5,818 bases of DNA from Actinomycetota bacterium (lineage in GTDB: Bacteria; Actinomycetota; Thermoleophilia; Solirubrobacterales; Solirubrobacteraceae), in assembly GCA_005883905.1 (NCBI GenBank), contig VAYD01000176.1:1-5818 (forward strand). The letters are read 5' to 3'. The number at the start of each line of letters is the position of its first letter. Position 1 is the stretch's first letter. Positions 5,126 to 5,818 of this stretch are shown in pieces. The position numbers were made by a program, and so were the translations under genes. Under the pieces are notes generated by a model. It was not told the DNA's origin, searched no databases, and worked only from the letters and a program-made list of their open reading frames with translations.

Positions 5126-5548
5126 ATGACCGACCAGGCTCTCAGTGAGCTCCTGCGCGATCGCGGCCAGCGGGTCACCTCGCAGCGGCTCGTGATCAAC
5201 CGCTTCCTGCACGAGCACGACGGCCACCTCACGGCCGAGCAGGTTCTCGCAGGCGTGGCGGACGCCCTCCCCGGCACCGCGCTGCCTACCGTCTACGCGA
5301 CGCTCGAGCTGTTCGAGGACCTCGGGGTCGTGCGCCGCGTGCAGACCGGCGGCGGCACGATGGTCTTCGACCCGCGCACCGACCCGCACCACCACCTCAC
5401 GTGCCGGCGCTGCGGCGCCGTCGAGGACGTCGAGGCGCCGGTGGAGCTCGCCGGCGTCCTGCGCCGCGCCCGCCGCACAGGCTTCGAAGCCGAACACGCC
5501 GAGGTCGTCGTCAGCGGCCTGTGCCGCGAGTGCGCGGCGAACGCTTAG
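5126..5548 (+). CDS. PerR-like Fur-family peroxide/metal-responsive repressor
   Basis: Encodes 140 residues, the usual family length. The N-terminal winged helix holds RGQRVTSQRL (13-22), HLTAEQVL (34-41) and TVYATLELFEDLGVV (55-69). The C-terminal domain has HHHLTCRRCG with C93/C96 and GLCREC with C133/C136, a structural zinc site. Regulatory-metal ligands H34, D82, H88, H90 and D101 match B. subtilis PerR H37, D85, H91, H93 and D104, each shifted by three, as are all four cysteines (96, 99, 136, 139). Asp at 101 is the PerR/FurA state, where classical Fur has Glu. PerR senses H2O2 by iron-catalysed oxidation of two of these histidines. The protein is a cytosolic dimer and DNA-binding repressor. 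ATG 5126 has no ribosome site and probably starts an almost leaderless message. It diverges from the VIT gene over a shared dyad, implying autoregulation and control of metal export. Confidence 0.88.
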   Translation: MTDQALSELLRDRGQRVTSQRLVINRFLHEHDGHLTAEQVLAGVADALPGTALPTVYATLELFEDLGVVRRVQTGGGTMVFDPRTDPHHHLTCRRCGAVEDVEAPVELAGVLRRARRTGFEAEHAEVVVSGLCRECAANA

Positions 5549-5552
5549 CGAG

Positions 5553-5577
5553 GCGCCAGGCGGCGTCGCGCTGGCGC
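5553..5577 (+). terminator. Candidate hairpin terminator after the PerR-like gene
   Basis: GCGCCAG (5553-5559) and CTGGCGC (5571-5577) form a perfect 7-bp stem with an 11-base loop that can itself pair partly (GCG with CGC). It starts four bases after the TAG stop, the same offset as the hairpin after the PAC2 gene. No T-run follows. This one lies in non-coding sequence, so codon bias does not explain it. Confidence 0.45.
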
Positions 5578-5592
5578 AAACGTGCTTCATGA

Positions 5593-5606
5593 GCCCCTAT
5601 GGGGGC
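5593..5606. terminator. Short G/C hairpin between convergent genes
   Basis: GCCCC (5593-5597), loop TATG and GGGGC (5602-5606) form a 5-bp stem midway between the PerR-like gene and the convergent nuclease gene. It has no T-run on either strand. It could act in both directions or be incidental. Confidence 0.25.
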
Positions 5607-5649
5607 CCGCGAAGGACGTTCAAGGGATCGCTCGCCGGGTTCGCTCGTG

Positions 5650-5818
5650 TCAGCGCTCCGCCGCCGGGCAGACGATCCGGTAGTCGCAGATCGAGCAGGC
5701 CGCGTAGGACGGCGTCGGCTCGAAGCCCTGCGACGAGATGCCGTCCGCGACCTCGCCCACGGTGTCGGCGATCCAGTCGCGGTCGATGTCCTCGTGCGGG
5801 ACCGGAACCTTCTCGTCG
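5650..5818 (-). CDS. RecB/AddB-type PD-(D/E)XK nuclease with Fe-S cluster motif, 3' end
   Basis: Open from the right edge of the window to TGA at 5652-5650; 55 C-terminal residues are visible. The diagnostic part is ACSICDYRIVCP: three cysteines spaced Cys-x2-Cys-x5-Cys, followed by Pro and a short polar end. In AddB, AdnB and Cas4-like nucleases this triplet joins one upstream Cys to hold a 4Fe-4S cluster that pins the nuclease fold. The preceding stretch (DWIADTVGEVADGISSQGF then EPTPSYAA) matches the helix and loop that normally lead into the cluster. The likely full protein is a helicase-nuclease for double-strand-break processing (AdnAB-like) or a stand-alone PD-(D/E)XK nuclease; the catalytic residues and any helicase motifs lie outside the window, so which one cannot be told. 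It converges on the PerR-like gene, with about 100 bases between. Confidence 0.65.
   Translation of the reverse strand, partial: DEKVPVPHEDIDRDWIADTVGEVADGISSQGFEPTPSYAACSICDYRIVCPAAER

Noticed and set aside
5636..5649. CGCTCG direct repeat (at about 5630 and 5642) as an attachment or operator site
   Set aside because: Six-base repeats are expected by chance at this GC content and no other structure accompanies them.
5630..5650. GGGTTCGCTC resembling a tRNA T-loop
   Set aside because: There is no acceptor stem, no anticodon arm and the conserved A after TTCG is missing.

Overview
The window is about 70% GC by eye, with short gaps between genes and frequent GTG starts. This points to a high-GC actinobacterium. 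The gene set (PAC2-family proteasome chaperone homologue, CBS/cystathionine gene pair, FurA/PerR-type regulator, MbfA-type VIT protein) fits an actinobacterium, possibly of the Thermoleophilia (Solirubrobacter/Conexibacter-like). The phylum-level call is reasonably safe. The class-level call is inference.

Layout: 2-553 (+) is the 3' end of a PAC2-family gene, converging on a two-gene minus-strand unit: an Lrp/AsnC regulator (946-1434) followed by a small four-helix membrane protein (526-930). Diverging from the regulator is a translationally coupled pair, cystathionine beta-synthase (1538-2935) and a Cys/Met-metabolism PLP lyase/synthase (2932-4083), the two steps of reverse transsulfuration. 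A 56-residue unknown protein (4080-4253, minus) converges on it and shares stop-codon bases. About 330 bases without a convincing gene (4254-4582) follow, holding inverted repeats and competing hairpins. Next comes a divergent pair: a five-helix VIT-type metal transporter (4583-5062, minus) and a PerR-like Fur-family regulator (5126-5548, plus). The window closes with the C-terminal end of a RecB/AddB-type nuclease carrying a Cys cluster (5650-5818, minus).

How the parts work together: the Lrp regulator probably acts on its own promoter and perhaps on cbs-metB, which would turn homocysteine plus serine into cystathionine and then cysteine. The 5063-5125 gap is the most informative regulatory site. 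It carries one imperfect 21-bp dyad covering the candidate -35 elements of two back-to-back promoters, consistent with the PerR-like protein repressing itself and the VIT transporter. All nine PerR metal-ligand positions recalled from Bacillus subtilis are present at a constant offset of minus three residues, so a peroxide/iron sensing role is better supported than Zur or classical Fur.

Nothing here is a clear mobile element, CRISPR array, tRNA or rRNA. The best candidates for something undescribed are the stand-alone MbfA-type VIT protein with its PerR-type partner, and the structured gene-free stretch at 4254-4582.
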